A stretch of 64,000 nucleotides of DNA from Azolla caroliniana (GCA_043228905.1 JBHGNT010000008.1:18042001-18106000), one strand, 5' to 3'; shown: positions 1 through 12,900, counted from the stretch's first letter. Made by a program: numbers and translations. Notes: generated by a model from the sequence alone, not told the origin.

Positions 1-460
1 TAGTTTCATCTTCCAAAATTTAAGCTGCTTACTCCGTTTGTGCGCGATATCTTCATTTTAGGGTATTTTCGTCGGTTAGCTCAACTCCTCCTGTCTTTGA
101 AATTTTGTCACGTCATCCAACTTCATGGAATTTTAGCTTTTTTGTAAGATATTCAGTTAAATTTTGTTAAATTCTTCGCGTTTTGCGGTCTGCACCCGTA
201 CTGGATTTCGTGTATTAATGTAGTCTCCCTCTATTTGAAACTTTGTTACCAGATCTGTGTGTAAACATACTCTCTTATACATTTGTTATGCTGGTACATG
301 AATAAGCTTGGATTCTATGCCCTTGATCGTTCCCACACGCACTTTCCCTTCACATTTTTAAAAGCGTTTTTTGTTATGGATTTTAGCGGATCCCGTTTGC
401 ATTTTAGTGTCTTGTTCTATTACCTCTTGATATCGTGCATTTGGCTTGTACTTCAGACAG

Positions 461-2615
461 CTAAAGGAGCCGTTCAGTGTCAGCTAATGGATGCAGTCCA
501 TCAAGGAATAGTTCCCATGCATAAGGTCCACTATCTAAAGCATTTCTGTCTTCCTTCCATGTCATTACGTCCTAGCAAGGTCTTACAATGATGTGTTTCA
601 GGTTAACTTTGATGCTAAAAATGAGTATGAGATGATTCAGAACTATAAGGTGCTACAAGACGTTTTCAACAAGCTAAAAATTGACAAGGTGCAAACTTTC
701 TTCCAACTAGTTGCATGTTCTCTGTTAAGAGGGTAGGGATAATAATCATTTCTATTTCTCCTCTCAGCATATTGAAGTGGCCAAGCTTGTGAAAGGGAGG
801 CCTTTAGATAACTTGGAGTTCATGCAGTGGATGAAGCGATATTGTGATTCCATAAATGGAGGGTTTATTAACAGCAAGTAAGATGCTACTGTGATTAGGT
901 CAATGGATTTGATTGACATGTTGGACTTAATTATATGCAACATAATCATACTCTTTGAAAAACCAACAACCATAAGTTGTAATGGTTGACTGATATATCA
1001 ACTGCAATCCAGTTTATTAGATCAGTTTAGGATTTAGAGTCCAATGTTTAGGCTTTTGTAGACATACAGTATTCGTGTTCGGCACCATTTGAGTACATAA
1101 ATGATAAAAGTGGTACGCAAATTTTTGAAGAAGCAGAGTAAACTGAAGGTTATGGTTGTATGATTTATCAGCTACAATCCAGTTGAACGTCGAGAAAATT
1201 GCAAAGGTGGTAAAGAAACAAACAAGAAATCTTCAGCTTCCAATGTATTGAATATGCAAGCATCTGCTAAAACTTCAATGACAACAACATCAACCAAGAG
1301 TGCTTTGAGCTCAGGGCCTAAACGTGTAGAAACTACCACCATAGCTGTGCCAAAAGGAGGTCAATACTTACTTTTTAACATTTTTCTTACTAAATTGGTG
1401 ATAAAGAAATATAAAATTTGGGCGAAATTTTCTTTGTTCACAGGGTTGAGACCTGCAAGGGTGTCTCCTCCTATGGGTGTACCTGTCTCTTCCACGGCTG
1501 ACGTTGCTATGGTACCAGCTTCACAAGTGGAGGTCCTTAAAGAACAGGTTTTTGTCGAACTTCTTGTTTCTTAAGGATTTTTTTCTGTCCATGCTTAGCA
1601 CAAGATGTTACTTATTACTCTTTGATTAGCACAATGTGTTCTCTGTTCTTTTCTAAAGTGCCTTTGATGTATATGGTTCTTTGTGTCTAGTAAAATATAT
1701 TCTACCTTACTCCTTGGTCAGCAATACAGTATCTAATGTTTTGTGATGAGCTTTTGTTATGTATCTACCATTAATATTGAGTTTGCCTACAAAATGTATT
1801 ACTATTTTTTTTTGTTGCAAAGAGCACTTGCTTACTACCTCCATATATACTAAATTCAATTTTCATCTATTATTACAGGTAACAGAGCTCAAACTATCTG
1901 TGGATAACCTGGAGAAAGAGCGCGATTTCTATTTCGCAAAGCTTCGTGATATTGAAATTCTGTGCCAGAATCCGGGTTTGGAACATACAAAGGTAAAGTT
2001 CTGAAACTAAATTCATAGATATTTTAGTCGGTAAATTACATGCTTCACTTGGTGCAATGTTCTAATCAGATTGGTGAGATAAGAAAGCATTGGCCTACAC
2101 TGTGACATGACCATATACGACAAGATACAGTCATTAAAAAATGATGATTGATGATGATACATATATGTGCAAAACTCATGAGTGAAATAAGTTAAACTTG
2201 TTCACTTTTTGTACTGTACAAAATGATATAATCGGGCACTGTCCTGCATATTGAATCAATTGTGTGACCTTGTTCTACTTGATTGATATGCAAGGTATTG
2301 TTATTGTCTCTAATTATGATCGTGTACCATCAGATAGTCACAGCTGTTCAGAGGATTCTATATGCAGCTGATGACAGCCCAGCTGTTCTAGATGAAGCGC
2401 AACAATTGATAGCATCTTCGCCGAATGGTGTGGTTGATTCAAGTGTTATAGTAAATGAAGAGATGGTGAACCACAAGCAGAACAACAAGAGGAAATCCTT
2501 ATCTGAATCAGATGATGTGGAAGACCCAGACATTTCTCCGAGGCAGAGGAAGAGTCTTTGTTCAGGTTCTGATATCTCTGATGTGCGGATTTCTGCTGAA
2601 GCTGCATTGGTTTGA
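461..2615 (+). CDS. EB1: EB1 microtubule plus-end-binding protein, 3' seven exons (5' partial)
   Basis: End-binding protein 1 tracks growing microtubule plus ends through an N-terminal CH domain and dimerises through a C-terminal coiled coil. Proposed exons: 461-525, 602-688, 768-877, 1172-1359, 1444-1547, 1879-1992 and 2334-2615 (TGA stop); all borders are GT-AG and phases agree. CH-domain signatures seen are [48 protein letters not shown] and CDSINGG, then the YNPVERRE linker. The EB1 coiled coil ([20 protein letters not shown]...) spans the last two exons, followed by the [11 protein letters not shown] region. The exon for the first ~35 residues is missing: 1-460 reads as intron. The tail has basic patches (NNKRKS, SPRQRKS) instead of a purely acidic end, as I recall for the nuclear EB1C type, so EB1C-like is likely but unproven. 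Confidence 0.9.
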
Positions 2616-3556
2616 AGTCCCTCCTTAACCATATAGATGAGAATTTTAGAAAGAAATTTGTGCCTGATAAACTACTACTCCTTGGTAAAACCTGATTTAC
2701 CATTTTCATAGTCTCAATGACATTGAATTTGTTGTTCCTGTTAGGATGTTTGGTATGCTAGCTTACTACTAACTATACTACTTGTAATGGATGTGGCAAT
2801 AATATACAGCCCCCCAATTCTTTGGAACAACTCTGATTCACCAATTTTACTTCTGCTTCTTCTGTTTCTGTTTCTGTTTCTGTTTCTATTTCCATGATTA
2901 TGGCATATATATGCATGCATGCATGCATGCATATATACATATGCATTACATGGCATGACATGGCATTACATTGGGAGTGGATCTTTCTTGAATGGTCTTG
3001 TCTCACGAATATAAGTTTTGACATTGTTGTCAATATTATCTTTTTGTTGATGGAACACCATGCACTTCAATCATATGCCTTGCTTGAATTTGGCATTTCA
3101 CATACAATTCTAACGAAGACAACAAGACATTTATACTTGGAATGGACAACAATTACAAAGATCTTAGCACTGAAAGGAATCTGATTATATCAATGTACCA
3201 TTTAATATTGGACTGCTTGCTTTATGCACCTGAATTTGTGTTATGTGCCCTCTGACCACATTGTGAACACAAAAAGACAATGAATTTAATTGGAGTGCTT
3301 GCTTTATGCAATTAGAACGTCTTTAACATGACACATGAATGCATTAAGACCATGAACACAATACAAACTGAAGAACAATTGGAAGCACTTGACACACCTA
3401 GGAACTTGAGGTATTATGAAGACAAAAATCCATGAAGGTTTGGATGCCCTCATAATGCTTATGAAGAAGTATATATATATATATATATGCTCGTCAAGAA
3501 ATGGCTTTGATTTGTTTCCTCCAAAATAAATGTGCACCTTTGTAGTAAATGGGAGA
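2616..3556. other. Intergenic stretch with microsatellites
   Basis: No coding exon recognised downstream of the EB1 stop. It holds a TTTCTG hexamer run at about 2859-2888, an ATGC tetramer run at about 2911-2930 and a TA run near 3471-3488. Part of it is probably EB1 3' UTR. Confidence 0.5.
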
Positions 3557-3561
3557 GAGAT

Positions 3562-3690
3562 GAAAGAAAGAAAGATTTATTAACATCTTCTAAGACCAAA
3601 TTTGGCCCATCAGACAATTCGTTTACAGAAAAAATGGGGTATTTATTATCTACAGCAAAAATGGGGTATTTATCCATTCCTCAAAGGTAA
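3562..3690 (-). mobile_element. 3'-end fragment of a LINE-B family element
   Basis: On the minus strand this ends in a TTTC tetramer run and matches, with scattered differences, the 3' UTR of the LINE at 30981-33462 (shared stretches include TTCTAAG-CCAAA-TTGGCCCAT and AAAATGGG-TATTTA-CCATTC). Only about 110-130 bp of the 3' end is present, as expected from severe 5' truncation during target-primed reverse transcription. An ATGGGGTATTTAT block is duplicated inside it. Confidence 0.6.
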
Positions 3691-3866
3691 ATAAATATAG
3701 ATTGATACACACATTGAGGGATATATAGATTGATACAAGACATAAATAATCAGCAAGGTACATTAGATTACTATATAAAGTTACGAGACCATGTAAATGA
3801 CAAGAGGGATAAATAAAAGTTATTGAAGTGAAAAAGTTAGAGATAAATAAAGACGGCAATAAAGAA

Positions 3867-3939
3867 TGGAGATGCGGGGTATCGATCCCCGTACCTCTCG
3901 CATGCTAAGCGAGCGCTCTACCATCTGAGCTACATCCCC
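3867..3939 (-). tRNA. tRNA-Ala (anticodon AGC)
   Basis: The minus strand folds into a full 73-nt cloverleaf without intron. The acceptor stem GGGGATG/CATCTCC includes G3:U70, the main alanine identity element. The D arm carries TAGCTCAGATGGTAGAGCG (A box), the anticodon stem CTCGC/GCGAG holds the loop TTAGCAT (anticodon AGC), and the T arm carries GGATCGATACC (B box); the discriminator is A. CCA is not encoded, as normal for nuclear tRNA genes. A CAA motif lies just upstream on the minus strand, as in plant tRNA promoters, and a T-run Pol III stop signal lies about 30 nt downstream. Confidence 0.95.
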
Positions 3940-5518
3940 TTTGATGAAAACCGTTTCTTAATTTTATTACTAAAACCTATAAAACAAAATCCTATCATAG
4001 GACCATAAAATGTATTTAATGCATTTATTTATTCATGTAGCAGTGAGCACTATGAAATGCAAAAACAAGGGGGAATGTTTTGAAACTCCCAAAGTCTAGT
4101 CGGGTTGGTTGGAGAGTAAAACACATATCCCTATTCTCTCTATGATCATAATTAATGTACAATGTGAAGTCTCAATCAAATGTTTAGTTACACAACATAA
4201 CAAATACTTATATGCCTTTTTTGCAATTACATCATTATGATTGTGGGTAGTTATGAGGGAGATCAAATGGAAGTCAGATTATAAGGTGTGATGATGGGTA
4301 TGGTTGGCAAGTAACCTGATCGTCAAAAAGGAGGAGGCAAAACTTTTTCTTTAACTAATGTAGATAATAGATATATGTGAAAGTGTGAATTCATAAGTTT
4401 TTTGCATGTGGAAATGTAAAAGTTAGTGATAAGAAATATAAGGGATACCCATTGAAATACACATTGCATCTCAAGGCAAATGAATCTACGAGGTTACATT
4501 ATAAGAGAAATGTTAATTACTTGTAGCACAATGATATTGAAGTCAATGGTCTAAGGCCAATGTTTGTAAGTTCTTTGTGTAGGCTTATGGATCTCGATGT
4601 GGAAGCCATAATCACTTTTACAACTAAACGAGGTAAAATAACACGAGTTTACTTTGAGATTAGCAAGTGACAAGATATTGCCAAGGAAAAGGTATGATTT
4701 TTGACCCAATGCCTGCAAAGAGTTTGGTTTTACTCCTACTACATAAAACAAAAGTGTTTGACAAAAGTGTTTGAGCAACTCATTATGGCTTAAAATGTGG
4801 ATACTATAAGCATAAAAAGTTAAGATGGTTACGGAGAGGCTCAAGTGGGTTAAAATGAAGCTTGTGAAGACAACATGTTCTAACCATACACGTATGTACC
4901 CAAACATACAAAATGCATATGTGAGATGAAACTAATGCGAGAGGCTTTCAAGATGATTGCTTTATACCACTCTTAATTTACATGATATATATTTCCATTG
5001 CATAAAAGATCTTTCTACCCACTTGCTTATATCCATATGCACATCTCCTCCAATATATAGAGAGATACATACACCTTTATGTACACATATATAATGTATG
5101 CATACCCACAAGAAGACATGCATACATAATGCACATCTTCTCCAATATAGAGATACATACACATTATTTATGTACAATGAAGACATGCATACATAATGCA
5201 CATAGATACATTCCTAAACCTTATTCATTCAATTGGGAGAATTCGAAGGAAGGAAATGAACGCATGCTCCATCTGACGACCTAATGGATGTTTTAGTGCT
5301 CCTTTCTGATGATTAATAAGGAGGCCTCCCAAAAGAGGGATTGGTTTTGTTTCGAGTCACTCTGGAAAACTCGAAGAGTGAGGCTACGAAGTTGTGAATA
5401 TGATTTTAAGTATATGTTTCCTTTGTGATTTAAAGATCTGCTTGTAATCCATTCAATAAAGATTAGCATTAACCAACATGTATTATATTTAGTTCCGATT
5501 GACAGAGGGGCCGCAATC
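3940..5518. other. Intergenic stretch, no gene seen
   Basis: AT-rich DNA with short imperfect repeats around 5030-5200 (ACATGCATACATAATGCACAT and TACACC repeated two or three times). I see no exon, RNA gene or element with recognisable ends. Confidence 0.4.
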
Positions 5519-5520
5519 AA

Positions 5521-5576
5521 TGGGCCCGGGTTTAGGTTAAAGTTTAGGTTTAGGGTATTAGGATTTTAGGGTTTCA
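5521..5576 (+). promoter_or_regulatory. Site II plus telo-box promoter motifs of the FKBP gene
   Basis: About 210-260 bp upstream of the FKBP ATG there is TGGGCCCGGG at 5521-5530 (site II/TCP-type TGGGCC core) and two telo-box cores, TTTAGGG at 5549-5555 and TTTAGGGTTT at 5565-5574. In plants, site II and telo-boxes often occur together in promoters of housekeeping genes active in dividing cells. Position and pairing suggest promoter function; no TATA box is obvious. Confidence 0.5.
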
Positions 5577-5783
5577 GGAAGGGCATTTCAGTAATTAGAT
5601 TTGGATCAATCAGAAACTTGATGGCTCGAGCCGGGGGTATTCTTGTAATTTCTGAAAAACAGACATGGAGGAAGGAGGGTATGTCTTTTCTGCTGAATTG
5701 GTTGATGATGATATGCAAACGCAGGAATAGGGTATTCTGCTAGCTTGTTTTCCCCTAATTTTGGTGTTGGAGAGATCGAGGCT

Positions 5784-8418
5784 ATGGCCATGGCTATGGA
5801 CCTCGCCTTTGTCTGCATCCTAGCCCTTCTCTGTACATCACTTTTCCTTCTCCCTCAAGGTATAATACTTTCTCTTTACACTCATGACTGCTGTAGCCCA
5901 TCGCTATGGAGCTCGCGCTTTTCTGCGTATCTGACCCCCATCCCCATCCCCACCTCCCCTTCTCTTTATCTCAATTTTCGTTCTTGTCTCGTATCTTCTC
6001 GTTTCTTTAACGTATCTGTTCTTGAACTGTAGCGCACGCTAAGAAGGAGAAAGATGTAGATGAGCTTCGGATCGGAGTAAAGGTTTGAGTCTTCCATCCC
6101 CCTCTTCTTTTTTCTTCATTTTTTATAGTTTATGTGTCTCTGATTCTCGTTCCTGATAGTTTAAATTTCTCTGATCACAATTTGGTTTTCTTGTTTCTCA
6201 ACTACAGTTCAAACCTAAAACTTGTGAAATCCAAGCTCACAAAGGAGATAAGATCAAAGTTCACTACCGGGTAGATCTATCCATCTTTCCTCTTCATAAT
6301 GGATATATGATTTTCCTAAATTATTTCTCTGTAAAATCTATGTTCATTCGGCCCTTCCTTCGTAGCAGATCTGTGATTTGGTGAACTCAAAACCGGATCT
6401 TTAATATGGAAAATATTTACATTTCATCACTAATCTCATTACAGCTTTATTAATGGAGATATATGCATTTGTTCTTAACACATTACCTGGAAAATCAAAC
6501 AATCTTTCTTCGTGACATATCTGTGGTTTTGATGAACTCAAAACTTGATATTTAGTGTGATAAAAATCATATTTATGGAAACGTTCAAGGCAGCTAAATT
6601 AATGGTTTTCAACAATAATAACTTGAGCCCGTTCTAAATAAATCCGTTGACCTTTTTAGCTGATCCTTGATACAAAATAAATTTATATTTTGTCACACCA
6701 AGCTGTATTGCTGTTAGACGATATCCAATATATGCATTCGTCCTTCTTCAAGATTAATATAAGAAATTTATATGTATGAGTCCATTAAACGTAATATGTC
6801 ACTCCACAGCTCGTTATTATTAGATTCGTTACAATTTATGGTTTTTTCCTTTTCAAGATTGATTTACATAAGAATTTTCTTATGCATGAGTCCTTATCAG
6901 GTCAGTTAATACATTTTCTTAACAGATCGACAATGCGATACCTTGGAAACTTGAAACTTAGTGTGTTATATTTTATGGGCAAGGCACGTTTCTTGTTTGA
7001 CTCATTGTAATCTATCTACACCTTTGGGATATACTGGGGTGCTCCATTTCAAGATCTATGCGTTCATGATTATTGAAATGCTTTACTTTTTTACGTAAAT
7101 CTGATTAATTCAAATTAACATAATGAACCAATAATTATATGTTTTTATCTCATACAAAATGTAATTAATGCCTAAGAATCGTAGCTTATACTACTTATTA
7201 GTTTTTCCTTTTTAGGTTGAAGGTAAATTAAGTACATCAGTTAATTATTAACTGCTAATTACTTGTATTTGTTAGTGAGCATGCTTTGCCAGAAGTAATC
7301 TAGCAGTTTAATGGATGGTTAGCTAAACTAAGTTGATTATAAGACCCACAATAGAAAATTGGGTCTGTTTTTGGTAAAGTTTTATAATTATGGCCCTATA
7401 TTTGTAATTTTCTCTAATAATGTATTTATATATTATCCCTTGGAACTATGGCTATAATCCATTTTTTCTGTCCCTTTTCAAGATCCGCATAATAAATTTC
7501 TTATGCATGAGGTTAATGTATGCTTAGGGTCCCTTTTTTCTTCATTAATTGCTGGTATGTATGCCTTTTCAAGGTCTAAGTACATTTTTTCACATGTAGA
7601 TCAATCTAAGAAGAGTGATTTTTATAGAAGTTTGTATGGAGACATGCTTATCCTTCTTCCATTATGATATAGGGAATGCTCACAGATGGTACCGAATTTG
7701 ATGCAAGTTATGGAAGGGGTGTTCCGTTTGAGTTTGAGCTTGGAGCTGGACGTGTAATTCAAGGTATAATATTATTGAATATTATATAGTAAAAAATATG
7801 TTTCTTTGTTTAGATTTGTAATCCTGTGCTTGTGTAGGTTGGGATCAAGGTCTACTTGGAATGTGTGTTGGGGAGAAAAGGAAATTGAAAATTCCTTCAA
7901 AGTTGGGTTATGGTGATTCAGGATCCCCTCCAAAGATTCCAGGCAAGTCCTGCTGCTGCGCATGGCATGGCTAAATTTTTTAATGCAATATGTAAACTCT
8001 CATGTGCGAAAAAGATTTGAAATGCAAGAATGAAGTCATTGAACGTAGTAATGTTGCCAATATTCAAAGATTTAATGCACACATCTCATATATACGTACA
8101 CATTGATATAATATTCCAAGAAGGAGAATCCTCCTTCATTGTGTAGGTTTTAGAAATGTGTTTCTCATTATGACTATGTAATATAATGGTAAAAATGTGT
8201 GAATCGTAGAACCTTCAAAGATAGTACTATACAACAAATGCCTATTATGTGATGGTAATTAATGGTTTCTTTACTTAATGCAGTATGGATAGCTTACTAT
8301 ATCTTTAATACCGACTCTCATCTTGTAATCGGTGTATGCAGGTGGTGCTACCCTCATATTTGAAACTGAACTAATTTCTGTCAATGGGAAAACTGCAAGT
8401 TCAGACAGTGAACTGTAG
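5784..8418 (+). CDS. FKBP15: FKBP15-type peptidyl-prolyl cis-trans isomerase, secretory pathway
   Basis: FKBP-type PPIases catalyse cis-trans isomerisation of X-Pro bonds; this single-domain form belongs to the ER/secretory FKBP15 group. Proposed exons: 5784-5859, 6033-6082, 6208-6270, 7673-7763, 7838-7942 and 8342-8418, giving 153 residues, the usual family length. The ATG at 5784 is the first in frame and opens a hydrophobic signal peptide (about residues 1-28, cleavage near AHA/KK). Domain landmarks in order: [72 protein letters not shown] and [12 protein letters not shown], including the usual aromatic drug/Pro-site residues. The intron after exon 5 starts with GC instead of GT. The C-terminus ends SDSEL, a poor match to K/HDEL, so ER retention by that signal is doubtful. 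Confidence 0.93.
6271..7672 (+). other. FKBP intron 3 with decayed internal repeats
   Basis: This 1.4-kb intron contains several diverged copies of a segment reading roughly TCTGTGRTTTKGTGAACTCA followed by AAACY-GATMTTTARTRTG (near 6370, 6520 and 6925) and of TTTCAAGAT / TTATGCATGAGTCC (near 6750, 6860 and 7490). It looks like an old repeat array fading into unique sequence. No coding content seen. Confidence 0.4.
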
Positions 8419-8960
8419 GACAATATAGGATTTTGTTTTTACAAGAGAGTCTTCACATGAGCTACATAAGCAGAAGATTGCTTTTTATGAACTTTTCCTA
8501 ACATATTCTAATTCATTCTCGGATATTCACATCTTACTTTGTATTTTGACTATTTACCATGCATTTTTTCAACTGTGACTTACATACGTCACAGGAAATT
8601 TCCAGGGCAATATATTCAAAATGATGAATCCTGATTCTAGTCAAATGGTCTTTTCTGCTTGCTCATGATGAAGATATGAAAAGCCTTGAAGATTCATATC
8701 GAGACAATTTGTGATAATCCTGGGAATGTGGCTTAAATGTTAATTTATTGATTTGAACACAAATATTGATGTGAATCATCAATGTCCTACAGATATTTTT
8801 TAAATTTGTGTTTTTTCCTGAGCCCATCAAGTATTGATTATTGTGAAGCTGATTGAACATCGATGATTACTTCCATGGCAATGTGATGAATCAATGATAG
8901 ATTGTTAATTTTTGGAAAAAAGAAGAAGATAGATTGTTAAGAGACTTCTTCCATGGTGTT

Positions 8961-9299
8961 TATACTTTTTTTTCTTTGTGTTTGTACACAATGCTAGAAT
9001 GTTTGGAACATACAGAAGCACATCATTTGTTTAAAGATGATGGTTTGGCTAAGAGGGTTTAACATATGCCTTTTATACTTTTTTTTCTTTGTGTTTGTAC
9101 ACAATGCTAGAATGTTTGGAACATACAGAAGCACATCATTTGTTTAAAGATGATGGTTTGGCTAAGAGGGTTTAACATATGCCTTTTATACTTTTTTTTC
9201 TTTGTGTTTGTACACAATGCTAGAATGTTTGGAACATACAGAAGCACATCATTTGTTTAAAGATGATGGTTTGGCTAAGAGGGTTTAACATATGCCTTT
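8961..9299 (+). repeat. Perfect tandem triplication, 113-bp unit
   Basis: Three head-to-tail copies (8961-9073, 9074-9186, 9187-9299) that I read as identical base for base. They lie about 540 bp downstream of the FKBP stop. No open frame, splice signal or RNA motif was recognised in the unit. Confidence 0.95.
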
Positions 9300-9954
9300 T
9301 TGGAGCTCTTATTTTTTACTTGCATTTTACTAATGAAAAATAACATTATGAAAGAAATGGTCTTTTGTTACTTCAAAATTAGGAGAAGGAAAAGATTAAA
9401 CCAAGTTTCATGTTTGCCCATAAGATCCTTGGATCCATAAATTAACTGTGAATTTAACCAAATATGAGAACCACTGCGAGAAAAAGCTCTTAAAATCTTA
9501 GTGGGGCTTGCGGCCATGGGCTATGCTGGAAACAAAGCTAACTGCAATGAAGCCGAGGCAAGAACCTCGTCTTGCGGGTGATTGGCAACAAGAAAGCCAT
9601 CAAATCTCAGCAGTAGGATATGGCGCACCTGATGCTCTTTTACCGAACTCTTCTGATTCCGATTCATCTCTCTGAATCTCCCTTATTCATTATTGGAAGC
9701 CTCCAAAAGAGAGCTGAGGAAGAGTGGAGCGAATTGATCCCCACCCCCATGGGTGTTCCAATAGCATGTGTGAATTTGGTTCTGTAAAGAGTAAATTCTG
9801 GTTTTTTGTCTGTTGTGAAATATGAATGGAAATCGAAGCCTGAAAAATGAGATGATAAGAAAGAAGAAACTGAACCAAATGATTTGATCGATCTTCTCTC
9901 GTCTCTCATCATCATCATCATCATCATCATCTGCTTCTTCTTCTCGTGAACGTG

Positions 9955-12900
9955 ATGATGATGATGATGATGATGGCCTGCAGCAGTAGCATCATGAACG
10001 CCACCGCCATTACCAATTCTGATATTTCTTCCGTTTCCGTCTCTAAGGTCAGACCTCAAAACCAGCTCGTGCTCATGCGTCATGGTAAGCGCCATTCTGT
10101 GATTCGATCTCTTCATATTGCTATCGCTATTACGTTGCCGATCTCGTAGGACGTTTGCTATTTCTGTGTTCTGTCATGAAAGACTGGAAATCGTTCATTA
10201 TGTCTTTCTCTTGGAATAGTTAGGTTTGGAGCCGGTGCAGCAGAAAAAGTGCACGTTTTTCCTGTGAAAGGCTAATGTTTAGATTCTACATCATTTACTC
10301 AAAAGGGAAAATAAGCTATAACAGAAACGTTTTCAGAGATGATAATCTGTGATCAAGATCTGTTAGAGGAACGAACTCTTGCATAAACGTATAATGCTAT
10401 CTCTACTGCTTGTTTCCCTGGGTTTTGTGACACACTCTGCATGCATGAACTGTGTCAGAGTTAAGAATCAGTGATCAGGTTTTGAGAGGGGAACAAAATG
10501 AAGTTTAAGAGCGTTGTTTATATAATCTTTGCCATCTTTACAATCGGGTAGATTTTCGAACGATATTAAGAAATGGCCTCCGTTCTTTTGAAAGGCTAAT
10601 ATAATTAGAATTCAAACATGTCCATGGAAAGAATTTCACTATAAAATGTGAGAGCTGAGTATCAGGGGTCTGATTCCGAACGAGGAACACCAGTATTGAA
10701 GTCCAAATGTATAAAACAAAATTCCTTTATGACAGCCTAATATTGTTTGAATTCAAACATGCCCATGGATAGAATTTCAATATAAAATTGTCAGAGGTGA
10801 ATATCAGGGATTGGATTCTGAACAAGGAACACAATGCTGGGGTCCAAATGCATAAAAATATTTCTTTTAGGTTTTTGTCTGTCATGTTACATCTATACCA
10901 TCCTTCTCCATGGATCCCATAACATATATTGAAAAGATGAAATCCCTCATTTCTGCATCTGTGTAAATGGATAGATTGTCTAATGAGATTGTTGAAAAAA
11001 AGGTTTGTTTCCTGTTAAAACCTAACATGGTTCAATTCCAAACATGTCTGTAAAAAGAATTTCTGTATGTACTGTCACAGACTTGAGAAGTGGTCATCAG
11101 ATTGTAAACAAGGAACAACATGATTTTATAGATATTGGATTGATAAGTAGGTGCTTCGTGGTCCATGTCTTAATCTCAATTGAGAGTCCATAATCCATTT
11201 CTACATAAACGTGTGAATAGGAAGAATTTCAATATAAATGACTGAATGGGAAGTACTGACAAAGCAATTGTAAGAGATAGTTAGGTTAGATCCTGTCAGT
11301 GGAAAGAATTTCAACAGAAACTGTGAATCCAATTTTGAAAGTGGAAACAAAATAATGAACTAAATTAGTTTACATTCATCAGAAAGATTTCTTTGAAGTC
11401 TCTTCCAAGTTACTTTCTAGTGTTTCTGGTTTAGTGTTAAAGAATACCTGCCCATACACACACATACATGAATTTAAAGAGATATGGTGGATAAACATGC
11501 ACTTTGTGTTCCGTTATTTGGTCGCAATGTATGGTCTTGGGTGTTACTTTTCTTTCTTTTGCATGTAGGTGAAAGCATGTGGAATGATCTCAAGCTTTTC
11601 ACAGGGTAGGAAAATCACATGATTCTTTATTATGGTGTGAAAAGTCCATGCTTATGAATTTATAGTTCTTGATTAAAGATTTACTTTCCCAGGGATGTAG
11701 ATATTCCTCTAACAGAAAAAGGAATTATGGAAGCTCTTGCTGCTGGCAAAGCTGTAAGAGACATTGATTTTGATATTATCTTCACAAGCAGGCTTGTGAG
11801 GTCAAAGCAAACAGCTCTCATTGCCTTGACACAGGTATCCTTTGTTAATGAAGCTTGGTTTTCCTATCATACAGGATTGCCCTTACACTAGCGCCTCACT
11901 CCATTATCATTTAACAAGTTTTCTACCATGGATCTAGTTTATATAACAAATATGATAGTCTGACAACCTCAGTAAATTGGCAACTTGAAGCTCAATTGTT
12001 TAAAAATTTCATAGCAAATGTGGTGAATAATGAATCAATCGTAGCAATTAATTTACCAACTTCTCCAAACATAGCAAATAAGCAAATGCTAGAATCTTAG
12101 GAGAAATCCTGGTTTTATAGCTACATGGTTTTTAATACTGCAGCTATTTTTAATTAATCCTGATGATTACTGCTTTCTTCCACGATGATTTTGAAACAGA
12201 GCAGATATAAACGGGTACCCGTTCTTGTTAGAGGTGGTTTCCATGGCTCTGGAAAGACGGGTGATGAAAATAGATTGAAGCTTAGGGATGCAGCAGCTAA
12301 AGCACTAGAACATGCTGCTTGTCTTACAGTGCCTGTGTATGCAGATCCAGCCCTCAATGAGCGGTGCTATGGAGATCTCCAGGTAATATATCTACAACTT
12401 TATCTATCTAGCCCTATATATGTCATAATAATCAGTCATTTTCCTTTGTTAGTACCGTAAGGATATAATTGAAATTAGGAAAAACGCTGAAATACACCTA
12501 AGTTGTTTTTTTATTTATATCCTCAAATGCACCTGAATTTTAGTTATTTCTCCGAATGCCCATGATCAACCACTGAAAGATAAATTGTATGTGCTATTTG
12601 AGCAACTATATGGTTAATTCATTCCCTTTTTCTCAATTATATGGGCTATTTGAGAAATTAAATGGTCAGTTCATTCCCTTTTCTCTCTTTTGGGAGTTTG
12701 ACCAAGGACCTAAAGAAACTCAGATGGGAAATAATGAAAACTCAGATGGATTTCAGAACCAAAAGAAACAAATTAGGGGCATTTTGGCGATTTTGTCAGA
12801 TATATGGAACTCTCAAAGTACAGTCCAACACTATTTGTTTTCCAACAGTCAACTTGATGGAAGAGTAACCTCAAATCTATGGGTTGCAAAAGCTAGTTTA

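Noticed and set aside
283-591. Open reading frame of 102 codons across 283-591
   Set aside because: Only 461-525 matches EB1; the rest reads through intron sequence on both sides of good splice sites.
9664-10116. Minus-strand frame with His and Met runs opposite the mutase first exon
   Set aside because: Low-complexity antisense of the ATC/ATG repeats; the plus strand has the conserved mutase motifs.
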